Source: JACDER01 sp036394915 (lineage in GTDB: Bacteria > Actinomycetota > Thermoleophilia > Gaiellales > Gaiellaceae). Taken from it: 23,427 nt of DNA. The DNA lies in contig DASWEE010000143.1 of the NCBI GenBank assembly GCA_036394915.1, positions 1 through 23,427 of the forward strand, written 5' to 3'. Below the pieces are notes generated by a model. It saw only the letters and a program-made list of their open reading frames with translations, was not told where the DNA came from and made no database searches. The translations under genes were made by a program, and so were the position numbers. This document shows positions 14,719 through 21,504 of the stretch, in pieces (position 1 is the stretch's first letter; every line of letters starts with the position of its first letter).

Positions 14719-15120
14719 GCGACCCCACCCTTCGGGCGGCTCGCGCCGGCCGTCTTCCGCGTTCCAGTAGTCGCGCTGTTCTGTGACGAGCCCGTCGTCG
14801 CCGAACCGTAGGACAGAGGCTCCAGCCAGCGTTACCTCCGTCTCGCCGGAGCGGCTGACCGCCCACCACTCGACGACGGCACGGTCGCCACAGACGATCG
14901 GCTCTCCGAACCAGCACTCCGCCGAGTCCTCGTCCGAGAAGGCCCAATCCGCGTAGGCGCGCGCTCCTTCGGGTCCGCGCCCCGGCTCGCGGAACGGGGC
15001 CGACCAGTGGAAGGCGCCGTCGGCGTAGAGCGCGGCGATGCGGGCGGAGTCATGCTCGCGCCAGCCCCGCGCCCACTCCTCGGCCCAGTGCCGGGCGGCC
15101 GTTTCGGCGAGGCTAGCCAC
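14716..15120 (-). CDS. SnoaL/NTF2-like small protein
   Basis: A 134-aa protein with the NTF2-like layout: an N-terminal helix (ARHWAEEWARGWREHDSARIAALYADGAFHW), a proline-rich turn, then beta strands with the conserved VEWWAVSRSGETEVTLAGASVLRFGDDGLVTEQRDYWN. Members of this fold are cyclases, isomerases or small-ligand binders, and the sequence alone does not say which. The start is GTG at 15120, overlapping the YciI-like gene by 8 nt, so translation is probably coupled. It is the last gene of the E1-E2 operon by position. Its TAG stop is embedded in the lipB -10 element. Confidence 0.8.
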   Translation of the reverse strand: MASLAETAARHWAEEWARGWREHDSARIAALYADGAFHWSAPFREPGRGPEGARAYADWAFSDEDSAECWFGEPIVCGDRAVVEWWAVSRSGETEVTLAGASVLRFGDDGLVTEQRDYWNAEDGRREPPEGWGR

Positions 15121-15409
15121 GCCGGCCGTCGAGCAGGATCGTCCAGCGCTCGATGCTCACCGGTCGCAGCATGCCGTTCGCGCTCCACGGGTCCTCGGCG
15201 AGGCGTTCGCGGATCGCCTGCTCCGACGGTGCGTCGACGACGTGGAACGTCTCTCGATCTCCCTCGAGCGGGCCGCCCAGCAGGATGAAGCCCGACTCGA
15301 CGAGCCCGTCCATGAAGCGGGCATGTTCCTCCCAGCCGTCCTGCTCGCGTAAGTCCCGCGACCAGTCCCACGGGCCGCCCCGCTCCAGCCGGACGGCGTA
15401 GAGGATCAG
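15113..15409 (-). CDS. YciI-like (YCII-domain) protein; probable CTG start
   Basis: A 98-aa ferredoxin-fold protein of the YCII group. Recognisable parts are the first strand ILYAVRLERGGPWDW, the GWEEHARFMDGLVESGF helix, LLGGPLEGDRETFHVVDA and AEDPWSANGMLRPVSIERW. Some family members are small hydrolases; no function is assigned here. The first in-frame ATG (15313) would remove strand one and part of helix one. CTG at 15409-15407 overlaps the E2 stop as CTGA, follows GAGG by 7 nt and gives the usual N-terminus, so a CTG start is proposed. The gene is coupled to E2 upstream and to the SnoaL-like gene downstream. Confidence 0.8.
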   Translation of the reverse strand: MILYAVRLERGGPWDWSRDLREQDGWEEHARFMDGLVESGFILLGGPLEGDRETFHVVDAPSEQAIRERLAEDPWSANGMLRPVSIERWTILLDGRRG

Positions 15410-16740
15410 TACTTGTCCTCGCCCCAGCTCTCGAGCTTGTCGCGGAGGTCGTGCAGGAAGCGGCCGGCGAGCGCGCCGTCGACCAGGCGGTGGTCGTAGG
15501 TGAGCGTCAGGTTCATGATCGGCCGGATCGCGATCACGTCCTCACCGAGCTCGTCCTGGACGACCCACGGCCGCTTGACGACTGCGTAGGTGCCGAGGAT
15601 CGCCGCCTGCGGCTGGCTGATTACCGGCGTGCCGTGGAAGGTGCCGTAGCCGCCCGGGTTCGTGATCGTGAACGTCCCCCCCTGGACGTCGTCGGGGAGG
15701 AGTTGCTTGTCACGGGCGCGCTGCGCGATCTCGGTGACGCTGCGCGCCATTCCGAGCAGGTTCAGGCCCTCGGCGTGCTTGACGACCGGGACGATCAGGC
15801 CTTTGCCGTCCGCGAGCTCGACGGCGAACCCGAGGTTGACGTAGTTGCGCGTGACGATCTGGTCGCCGCGGAGCTCGCCGTTGATCCACGGGTAGTCCTT
15901 GAGCGTCTCGACGGTCGCGCGCGCGACGAAGATGAGGTACGTCGGGTTGACTCCGTAGGTCTCCTGGTACTCGCGCTTCAGCTTCTTCCGGATCGCGACC
16001 ACCTTCGACATGTCGACCTCGATCGCGCTCGTCACGTGCGCGGAGGTGTCGAGCGAGCGGCGCATGTGCTCGGCGATGCCCTTGCGCATCGCGTTCATCG
16101 GCTCGAGGGATTCCCCTGCCTCAGCCTCCGGCTGCGGCATAGCTGCTGGCGGTGGAGCTGGGGCTGCTGCTTCGGGCGGAGGCGCGGCCGGGGTTTCGGC
16201 AGGCTTGGCCGGAGCGCCGGACTCGACGAACGCAAGGATGTCCTTCTTCGTGACGCGGCCGCCGCGCCCCGTGCCCGGCACCTGGCTGACGTCGATGGCG
16301 TGCTCGGATGCAATCCGAGCGACGACCGGCGAGACGAACGTCTTCGAGTCGCCTGCTCCGTCCGTCGGCGTAGGTGGCGGAGCCGCGGCAGGCTCGGCAG
16401 CATGCGGCTCCGGCGCTTCGGCCTGCGGCTCGGGCGCGGGCGCCTCCTCGGCGGCCGGCGCTGGCTCCTCCGGAGCCGCGACCTCGGTGCCCGCGGGCCC
16501 GATCACGGCCAGCTTGGTCCCGACGTCGACGGTCTCGCCCTCGGGGACGAGAATCTGGAGCACCACGCCCTCGCCGGGGCTCGGAACCTCGGTGTCGACC
16601 TTGTCGGTCGAGATCTCGAGCAGCGACTCGTCGGCCGCGACCTGGTCGCCCTCCTGCTTGAGCCACTTCGTGATCGTCCCCTCCGAGACGGAGACGCCCA
16701 TCTGGGGCATGACGACGTCGATGGCGGTGTCCGTAGCCAT
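15406..16740 (-). CDS. 2-oxoacid dehydrogenase dihydrolipoyl acyltransferase (E2)
   Basis: Core of a 2-oxoacid dehydrogenase complex; takes the acyl group from E1 on its lipoyl arm and passes it to CoA. The 444 aa contain one lipoyl domain (residues 6-82, lipoylated K47 in STDKVDTE), a long Ala/Pro/Glu linker (about 83-133), the E1/E3-binding domain (135-173), a second Ala/Pro linker and the catalytic domain from about 212, with the DHRLVDG motif giving H417 and D421. A single lipoyl domain fits branched-chain or pyruvate E2; the sequence does not decide which. The start is ATG at 16740 after the strong site AGGAGGTGA (minus strand, 16755-16747). The gap before it, 166 nt from E1beta, is structured. 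Confidence 0.95.
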   Translation of the reverse strand: MATDTAIDVVMPQMGVSVSEGTITKWLKQEGDQVAADESLLEISTDKVDTEVPSPGEGVVLQILVPEGETVDVGTKLAVIGPAGTEVAAPEEPAPAAEEAPAPEPQAEAPEPHAAEPAAAPPPTPTDGAGDSKTFVSPVVARIASEHAIDVSQVPGTGRGGRVTKKDILAFVESGAPAKPAETPAAPPPEAAAPAPPPAAMPQPEAEAGESLEPMNAMRKGIAEHMRRSLDTSAHVTSAIEVDMSKVVAIRKKLKREYQETYGVNPTYLIFVARATVETLKDYPWINGELRGDQIVTRNYVNLGFAVELADGKGLIVPVVKHAEGLNLLGMARSVTEIAQRARDKQLLPDDVQGGTFTITNPGGYGTFHGTPVISQPQAAILGTYAVVKRPWVVQDELGEDVIAIRPIMNLTLTYDHRLVDGALAGRFLHDLRDKLESWGEDKY

Positions 16741-16781
16741 CAGCGGTCACCTCCTGCCCAGATCGTGCCCGCCGGCCGCGA

Positions 16782-16863
16782 AACGCCCGTCTCGGAAGGA
16801 CGCAGGGAGCGTTCGTAGCCGGAGGCTACGGGCGCGACTGAGGACGCAGCGAGACGGCGCGTT
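16782..16863. repeat. Long imperfect hairpin with nested hairpin in the E1beta-E2 gap
   Basis: The outer arms 16782-16794 and 16850-16863 pair over 13 bp with one bulged C (16858). Nested inside, CGTAGCC (16814-16820) pairs with GGCTACG (16824-16830) around GGA. GGACGCAG also occurs twice within the element. It lies between the E1beta stop and the E2 ribosome site, so it is transcribed. It could be a REP-like mobile repeat, an RNA processing site or a partial terminator that sets the E1:E2 ratio. Confidence 0.6.
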
Positions 16864-16906
16864 GCAGCGCCCCGGCGGGTGCGAGATGGGAAGGAGGGGG
16901 CCGACG

Positions 16907-17881
16907 TCAATACTCGGCCAGCTCCTTGATCCCGGCCACCACGTCCTCGACCTGCGGGATGAACGCCTTCTCGAGCGGCGGCGAGAACGGGACGGGTGTG
17001 TCCGGCGCCGTGATCCGCTTGACGGGCGCGTCGAGGTTCTCGAAGCCGTCCTCCGCGATCGTGGCCGCGATCTCCGCGCCGAAGCCGCCCGTGCGCGTGT
17101 CCTCGTGCAGGACGACCACCTTCGAGGTCTTGGCCGCGGTCTCGAGCACCGCTTCCCGGTCCCAGGGAATCAGCGTGCGCAGGTCGAGGATCTCCGTGGA
17201 GATGCCCTCGGACTCGAGCTCCTTCGCAGCTTCCTCCGCCGTGTAGACCATCGCGCCCCATGTGATCACCGAGATGTCGTCTCCTTCGCGGTGGACGCGG
17301 GCCTTGCCGAAGGGCGTCGTGTAGCGCTCGTCCGGCACCTCGGCCTTGATCCGCCGGTATAGGTGCTTGTGCTCGAAGTAGAGGACGGGGTTCGGATCCT
17401 GGATCGCGCTTGCGAGCAGGCCCTTCGCGTCCTCGGGCGTCGCGGGGCAGACGATCTTGAGGCCGGCGATGTGCGCGAACGAGCTCTCGGGGTTCTGGGA
17501 GTGGAACGGCCCGCCCGAGAAGCCGCCGCCCGAGGGGAGTCGCACCGTGATCGGGACCGGCGTGCCGGCGCGGTAGCGCTGCTTGGCCGCGACCGTGACG
17601 AGGTGATCCCAGGCGCAGGAGATGAAGTCGGCGAACTGCATCTCGGCGACCGGGCGCATTCCCATGATCGCGGCGCCCGTGCAGCCGGCGACGATCGCGG
17701 TCTCCGACAGCGGGGCGTCGATCACGCGCCAGTGGCCGAACTCCTCCTGGAAGCCCAGGGTGACCTTGAAGGCGCCGCCGTAGACGCCGACGTCCTCCCC
17801 GATCACGAACACGCGCTTGTCGGCCCGCATCTCCTGGCGGAGCGCGTCGGAGATCGCCTGCAAATAAGTCTTTTCCGCCAT
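16907..17881 (-). CDS. 2-oxoacid dehydrogenase E1 component, beta subunit
   Basis: Pairs with E1alpha to decarboxylate a 2-oxoacid with thiamine diphosphate and load the lipoyl group of E2. The 324-aa protein shows the family segments GEDVGVYGGAFKVT, DAPLSETAIVAGCTGAAIMG, AEMQFADFI, the SGGGFSGGPFHSQNPE loop and the C-terminal transketolase domain (VVLHEDTRTGGFGAEIAA). The substrate (pyruvate, branched-chain oxoacid or acetoin) cannot be fixed from the sequence. The ATG at 17881 overlaps the E1alpha TAA stop by 1 nt (TAATG), with no clear ribosome site, so it depends on coupling. The stop is followed by the structured gap before E2. Confidence 0.94.
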   Translation of the reverse strand: MAEKTYLQAISDALRQEMRADKRVFVIGEDVGVYGGAFKVTLGFQEEFGHWRVIDAPLSETAIVAGCTGAAIMGMRPVAEMQFADFISCAWDHLVTVAAKQRYRAGTPVPITVRLPSGGGFSGGPFHSQNPESSFAHIAGLKIVCPATPEDAKGLLASAIQDPNPVLYFEHKHLYRRIKAEVPDERYTTPFGKARVHREGDDISVITWGAMVYTAEEAAKELESEGISTEILDLRTLIPWDREAVLETAAKTSKVVVLHEDTRTGGFGAEIAATIAEDGFENLDAPVKRITAPDTPVPFSPPLEKAFIPQVEDVVAGIKELAEY

Positions 17882-18927
17882 TACTTGTGGTGAGGCGTGT
17901 CGAGCTCCTCGGGCGTCGCGAAAACGCCCTCGGTGAGCGTGGACGGATCCGGCAGCGGCGACTCCTCGGCGCGCGCGAGCGCGTCGTTCAGGAGCTTCTT
18001 GACTCCGGCCTGGATCTCATCCTCCTCCTCGTCGGACATTTCCGCGTTCTCCCGCAGCCAGGTCCGGAAGCGCTCGATCGGATCGCTCTTCGCCCATTCC
18101 TCGAACATGTCCTTGGGGACGTAGAAGGCGTCGTCGTGGACGGCGTGGCCCTCCATGCGTAGCGTCAGGCACTCGATCAACGTTGGGCCGCCCCCGCCGC
18201 GCGCCTTCTCGATCGCGCGCTTTGCCTCGCGGTAGACGGCGAGCACGTCGGAGCCGTCGACGACCACGCCCTCGAATCCGTAGGCCTCGGCACGATCGGC
18301 GACATGCTCGGTCGCATACTCGAGGTGGGTCGGGGTCGAGTACGCCCACTGGTTGTTGTCGCAGACGAAGACGACCGGCAGGTGCCGGACGCCGGCGAAG
18401 TTCATCCCCTCGTGGGTGTCCCCGCGTGCCGATGCGCCCTCGCCGAACCAGGCGACCGCGACCCGCTTCTCGTCCCGAATTCGGAACGCCAGCGCGCAGC
18501 CGACCGCGACCGGGAGCATCGCCGGCAGGTGGCTGACCATCGCGAGCAGTCCCAGGTTGGAGTCGGCCATGTGGACGTTGCCGTCGCGTCCCTTGGTCGG
18601 GCCGTCCGCGCGGCCCATGTACTGGGCGATGATCCGCCAGGGCTCGACACCGCGCACGACGTGGACGCCCATGTCGCGGTGGAGAGGGGTGCCGACGTCG
18701 TCGGGGCCGAACGCGGTCGCGATCCCGACGGAGGCGGCCTCGTTCCCGCGCCCCGTGTAGAAGGAGCCGGGGATCTTGCCCTGCCTATAGAGGATGTGGC
18801 CGCGCTCCTCGATTCCGCGCGTGAGCAGCATGTTGCGGTAGATGCCCAGGAGGTCCTCGCGGTCGAGACCTGCCTCCTTCACCTCTTTGAGCGAGCCGAC
18901 CGGCTCGGCCTCGCGCGCAATCGCCAT
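17881..18927 (-). CDS. 2-oxoacid dehydrogenase E1 component, alpha subunit
   Basis: Thiamine-diphosphate-binding half of E1. The 348 aa contain GSFYTGRGNEAASVG (from residue 54), HRD at 83-85, and the cofactor motif starting GEGASARGD (162-170) and ending in NN at 191-192. The usual GDG of the motif reads GEG, an acidic swap that should still bind the metal. The GHAVHDDAFYV phosphorylation-loop segment is also present. Pyruvate, branched-chain oxoacid and acetoin enzymes share this plan, so the substrate is left open. The start is ATG at 18927; a TAGAGT hexamer ends 10 nt upstream, giving a leader of only about 3 nt. It is the first gene of the E1alpha-E1beta-E2-YciI-SnoaL operon and diverges from the zinc-ribbon gene. 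Confidence 0.94.
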   Translation of the reverse strand: MAIAREAEPVGSLKEVKEAGLDREDLLGIYRNMLLTRGIEERGHILYRQGKIPGSFYTGRGNEAASVGIATAFGPDDVGTPLHRDMGVHVVRGVEPWRIIAQYMGRADGPTKGRDGNVHMADSNLGLLAMVSHLPAMLPVAVGCALAFRIRDEKRVAVAWFGEGASARGDTHEGMNFAGVRHLPVVFVCDNNQWAYSTPTHLEYATEHVADRAEAYGFEGVVVDGSDVLAVYREAKRAIEKARGGGGPTLIECLTLRMEGHAVHDDAFYVPKDMFEEWAKSDPIERFRTWLRENAEMSDEEEDEIQAGVKKLLNDALARAEESPLPDPSTLTEGVFATPEELDTPHHK

Positions 18928-18937
18928 GCCGGGCGGA

Positions 18938-18943
18938 ACTCTA
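18938..18943 (-). promoter_or_regulatory. -10 element TAGAGT of the E1alpha operon
   Basis: Minus-strand TAGAGT ends 10 nt before the E1alpha ATG. No -35 box or ribosome site is evident. It lies 15 bp from an identical hexamer pointing the other way. Confidence 0.5.
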
Positions 18944-18958
18944 GCGAGCGCGTCCGAC

Positions 18959-18964
18959 TAGAGT
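18959..18964 (+). promoter_or_regulatory. -10 element TAGAGT of the zinc-ribbon gene
   Basis: TAGAGT is followed by 8 nt and the GTG at 18973, giving a leaderless or 1-nt-leader mRNA. It is back to back with the E1alpha element in a 45-nt divergent region. Confidence 0.5.
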
Positions 18965-18972
18965 GCTCGTCC

Positions 18973-19248
18973 GTGGGCAAGGCTTCCGACTGGCTGCGCG
19001 AGGAGCGTCGCAAGACCCTCGGCGACTGGGTCTCCTTCTGCCTTGCGTGCGGATTCACGCAGCGCTACTTCGAAGAGTGGGAGGACGAGCTGCCCCCCGA
19101 GTGCCCGCAGTGCGGCGGTGAGATGAGAGCTCGCTGCCCTTCCTGCGACGCGCGCTTCAGCTCGGCCTTCGCGGTCGACTGCGAGGCCTGCGGCGAGGCG
19201 CTTCGCCCGGCGGAGCAGTTCGGAGTGCAGATCCGGCGGAGCCGCTAA
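18973..19248 (+). CDS. Small double zinc-ribbon protein, four CxxC motifs
   Basis: A 91-aa cytoplasmic protein with four CxxC knuckles: C23/C26, C44/C47, C55/C58 and C70/C73. Spacing suggests two zinc ribbons, one made by the first two pairs and one by the last two. The head is basic and helical (KASDWLREERRKTLGDW). No catalytic domain is present. Such modules usually bind nucleic acid or protein partners, and no function is assigned. The start is GTG at 18973, eight nt after TAGAGT; the longer upstream reading frame runs antisense through E1alpha and is rejected. Its TAA stop interlocks with the stop of the convergent GMC gene in the tetramer CTAA (19245-19248). Confidence 0.82.
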   Translation: MGKASDWLREERRKTLGDWVSFCLACGFTQRYFEEWEDELPPECPQCGGEMRARCPSCDARFSSAFAVDCEACGEALRPAEQFGVQIRRSR

Positions 19249-20849
19249 CTCAGCGAGCTCCTGATCGCATCGACGGCGCGCAGGCTCAGCGCCGCGATCG
19301 TCAGGGTCGGGTTGGCGGTGCCGACCGTCGGGAAGACCGCGGAGCCGAGGACGAAGCAGTTGCGGTGGCCGTGGACGCGGAGGTCGCGGTCGACGACGGA
19401 GGTCCGCGGGTCCTCGCCCATCGGGCACGTTCCCATGATGTGACCTGCGCCCTGCGGGCCGTTCCAGTGCTCGACCTCCGTCGCGCCGATCGCCGCGAAC
19501 AGGCGCTCGTGCACCCGCCGGGCTTCAGCCAGGCCCGCGCGCGCGTATCCGCCCGTTCTATATGAGATCTCGGGCCTCGGGATCCCGAGCGAGTCGCGCT
19601 TCTCCGACGGCTGTACGCGGTTCTCGCGATCGCGAAGCGGCTCGACGAGGCTAGCCACGCGGATCTGGCGCGCCAGTCGCTTGCCCAGCGAGCGGAGGCC
19701 GTCGGGACCGAGCGTGCTCGAAGCCTCTGCGACCGCTTGGACGGTCGGATCACCCTTCGGCCACGACCAGCCATCGTTTCCGATCTCGATGCGAAAGGCG
19801 CCGCGGCGCCGCCGGAACGCCCCGTCGCGCAAGACTTCGATCCCGCTCGTGGACAGCGGTCCCCGAAACGGGTAGACGGGCTCGGGCGCGAGCGCCCACG
19901 AGAGCTGCGTCGGGTGGTCCATCAGGTGGCGACCCACGAGGTCGTTCCCGTTTCCGAGGCCCGTCCGATGCGTGCCGCGGCGCGAGAGCAGCATCAGCTT
20001 CGGCGTTTCGATCGCGTTCGCCGCGAGTACGAGCGTCCGGCCACTCGCGATGTGTTCCTCGCCGTCGGGCGTCAGGAAGCGGACGACGACGTTCTCCGGC
20101 GTCACCGCGACGTCGTGCGCGACGGCGGAGTCGACCACACGCACGCCGTGCCTCTTCGCCTCGGCGACGGTGACGCTCGCGTCGTACTTCGCGCCGATCG
20201 GGCAGATGGGAATGCAGCTCGCGTTGCCGCAGCACGCCGGCCTGCCGTCGTGCGCCTCGCTGTTTCGTGCCTGGGGCGTCGCGCTCACCTCGAGCCCGAG
20301 CTTCGCCGCGGCTTTCGTGAACCGGCCGTCGAGGTAGGACTGCGGGATCGGCGGCATCGGATACGGCGTCGAGCGGGGTGCGCCCAGGCCGAGAGAGTCG
20401 ACGCCGGAGACCCCGATCGCGCGTTCGGCCCGGCCGTACCAGGGCTCCAGCTCGTCGTAGGTAATCGGCCAGTCGACCCCGCGCCCGTAGGCGTTGCGCA
20501 ACCGGAAATCGTTCGGAACGAGGCGAAGCGCGGTGCCGAGCCAATGCCAGGTGGTTCCGCCGACGCGCCGCTCGTAGGTGCTCTGGAACAACTCCGGCCC
20601 GGATTGCACGTAGTAGCCCCTCGGCTCGAGCACGGTTGGGCGCGGGGCATAGCTCACGTCCTCGTAGGCCGATTCCGGGACTCGCGCGGCGCTCAACTGG
20701 AAGCGGAGCACAGCGTCCGGGCGGTCGACCGGCGGTCCTGCCTCCAACACGGCGACGTCGACCCCTTTGCGCGCGAGCCCGTTTGCGGCCAACGCGCCGG
20801 CGATGCCGGCGCCGACGACGATCACGTCCGCTCGAACGTCGTCGCTCAT
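19245..20849 (-). CDS. GMC-family FAD dehydrogenase, large subunit, with 3Fe-4S type Cys motif
   Basis: Oxidises a sugar or polyol alcohol group using FAD. The 534-aa protein has the GAGIAG FAD motif (residues 13-18), GGTTWHWLG, and the C-terminal GMC block with candidate catalytic H470 (GAGHIMGTCPMG) and N513 (GTANPTLT). The segment CCGNASCIPICPIG (C206, C207, C212, C216) matches the Cys-rich motif that binds a 3Fe-4S cluster in FAD glucose, fructose and gluconate dehydrogenase large subunits. It has no signal peptide of its own; in this family it is exported by riding with a Tat-signal small subunit, which is encoded just upstream. The usual c-type cytochrome subunit is not in the window. 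The start is ATG at 20849 with AAGGG upstream. Substrate unknown. Confidence 0.9.
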   Translation of the reverse strand: MSDDVRADVIVVGAGIAGALAANGLARKGVDVAVLEAGPPVDRPDAVLRFQLSAARVPESAYEDVSYAPRPTVLEPRGYYVQSGPELFQSTYERRVGGTTWHWLGTALRLVPNDFRLRNAYGRGVDWPITYDELEPWYGRAERAIGVSGVDSLGLGAPRSTPYPMPPIPQSYLDGRFTKAAAKLGLEVSATPQARNSEAHDGRPACCGNASCIPICPIGAKYDASVTVAEAKRHGVRVVDSAVAHDVAVTPENVVVRFLTPDGEEHIASGRTLVLAANAIETPKLMLLSRRGTHRTGLGNGNDLVGRHLMDHPTQLSWALAPEPVYPFRGPLSTSGIEVLRDGAFRRRRGAFRIEIGNDGWSWPKGDPTVQAVAEASSTLGPDGLRSLGKRLARQIRVASLVEPLRDRENRVQPSEKRDSLGIPRPEISYRTGGYARAGLAEARRVHERLFAAIGATEVEHWNGPQGAGHIMGTCPMGEDPRTSVVDRDLRVHGHRNCFVLGSAVFPTVGTANPTLTIAALSLRAVDAIRSSLS

Positions 20850-20886
20850 GGGCCAGCCCTTGGCTCATGAGCGTGTGGGAGGGGGT

Positions 20887-20912
20887 GTGGGGGAACCGGG
20901 AGGTTCCCCCAC
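20887..20912. repeat. Hairpin GTGGGGGAACC-N4-GGTTCCCCCAC, first of a related pair
   Basis: A perfect 11-bp stem with a 4-nt loop, in the 137-nt gap between the small subunit and the GMC gene. It closely resembles the hairpin at 20935-20961. Confidence 0.75.
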
Positions 20913-20934
20913 GTCGGGTTGTAAGAAGGGGGCT

Positions 20935-20961
20935 CGTGGGGGAAACATGGTTTCCCCCACG
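20935..20961. repeat. Hairpin CGTGGGGGAAAC-ATG-GTTTCCCCCACG, second of a related pair
   Basis: A perfect 12-bp stem with a 3-nt loop. It differs from its neighbour at one stem pair (A-T for C-G) and is one bp longer. Two such units 22 nt apart resemble a REP/BIME pair. They lie in the transcript between two co-oriented genes and could stabilise or divide the mRNA. Confidence 0.75.
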
Positions 20962-20986
20962 GGAGCGAGCTGAAGGCGAGCGACCG

Positions 20987-21496
20987 TCATGCCGCGCGCT
21001 TCGCCGGCGGCCGGGCCCAGACGCCGGTCGCGCCCAGACACGTGCTCGGTGGGTGAGCAAACGGCATCGCCCGCCAGACGAGCGCGTCGGTGTACGTGAC
21101 TACGACGCGGCCGCAACGGGCCGGGACGGTCCCGCTCCACCAAGCGGCCGCGATCGCGCGGGCGCATGTCTTGGCCTCTGCCGACCGCAGCGCCCCGGAT
21201 GCCTCGAGCGCCGCGAGGTCTCGCGGACCGCTTGGTCCGTCGTAGCCGGCGGAGCGAACGAGCTCCGACGGGCTCATCGAAAGGTCGGCGTCCTCGAGGA
21301 GCTCGAAGTAGGCGGGCGCGTGTTGCACCGGGAGCTGTCGCTCGCCGGTCAGCACGCGGGACAAGGCAACGAACTCGCCGACGTCGACGGGTCGTTTTCC
21401 GCGCCCGCAGCCGGAGACCGCGACCCCGCCGATGGCCACGGCGCCGGCGACTACGAACCCGCGCCGTGTCAGCCTCGCGTTGCCGGGCGGCTTCAC
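20987..21496 (-). CDS. FAD-dependent sugar dehydrogenase small subunit (FAD-SLDH family), Tat lipoprotein
   Basis: A 169-aa partner of the GMC subunit. The N-terminus has a twin-arginine signal (LTRRGF, residues 9-14), a hydrophobic stretch and a lipobox AVSGC ending at C30, so it is probably a Tat-exported lipoprotein. After it come VGEFVALSRVLTGERQL, and later AIAAAWWSGTVP and TYTDALVWRAMPFAHPPSTC, which match the small subunit of membrane sorbitol/fructose dehydrogenases. In that family this protein carries the large subunit across the membrane. The start is GTG at 21496, 8 nt after the ASCH stop; no strong ribosome site is visible. The gene is separated from the GMC gene by two hairpins. 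Confidence 0.82.
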   Translation of the reverse strand: MKPPGNARLTRRGFVVAGAVAIGGVAVSGCGRGKRPVDVGEFVALSRVLTGERQLPVQHAPAYFELLEDADLSMSPSELVRSAGYDGPSGPRDLAALEASGALRSAEAKTCARAIAAAWWSGTVPARCGRVVVTYTDALVWRAMPFAHPPSTCLGATGVWARPPAKRAA

Positions 21497-21504
21497 GCGC
21501 CGCG

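Noticed and set aside
16741..16906. Separate promoter for E2 using TTGACG at the E1beta stop
   Set aside because: TTGACG is present on the minus strand, but no acceptable -10 lies 16-18 nt downstream.
20865..20990. Possible 41-aa minus-strand gene starting ATGA at the end of the Tat small subunit
   Set aside because: Its sequence is simply a translation of the twin hairpins (Pro-rich, low complexity), and no family or ribosome site supports it.
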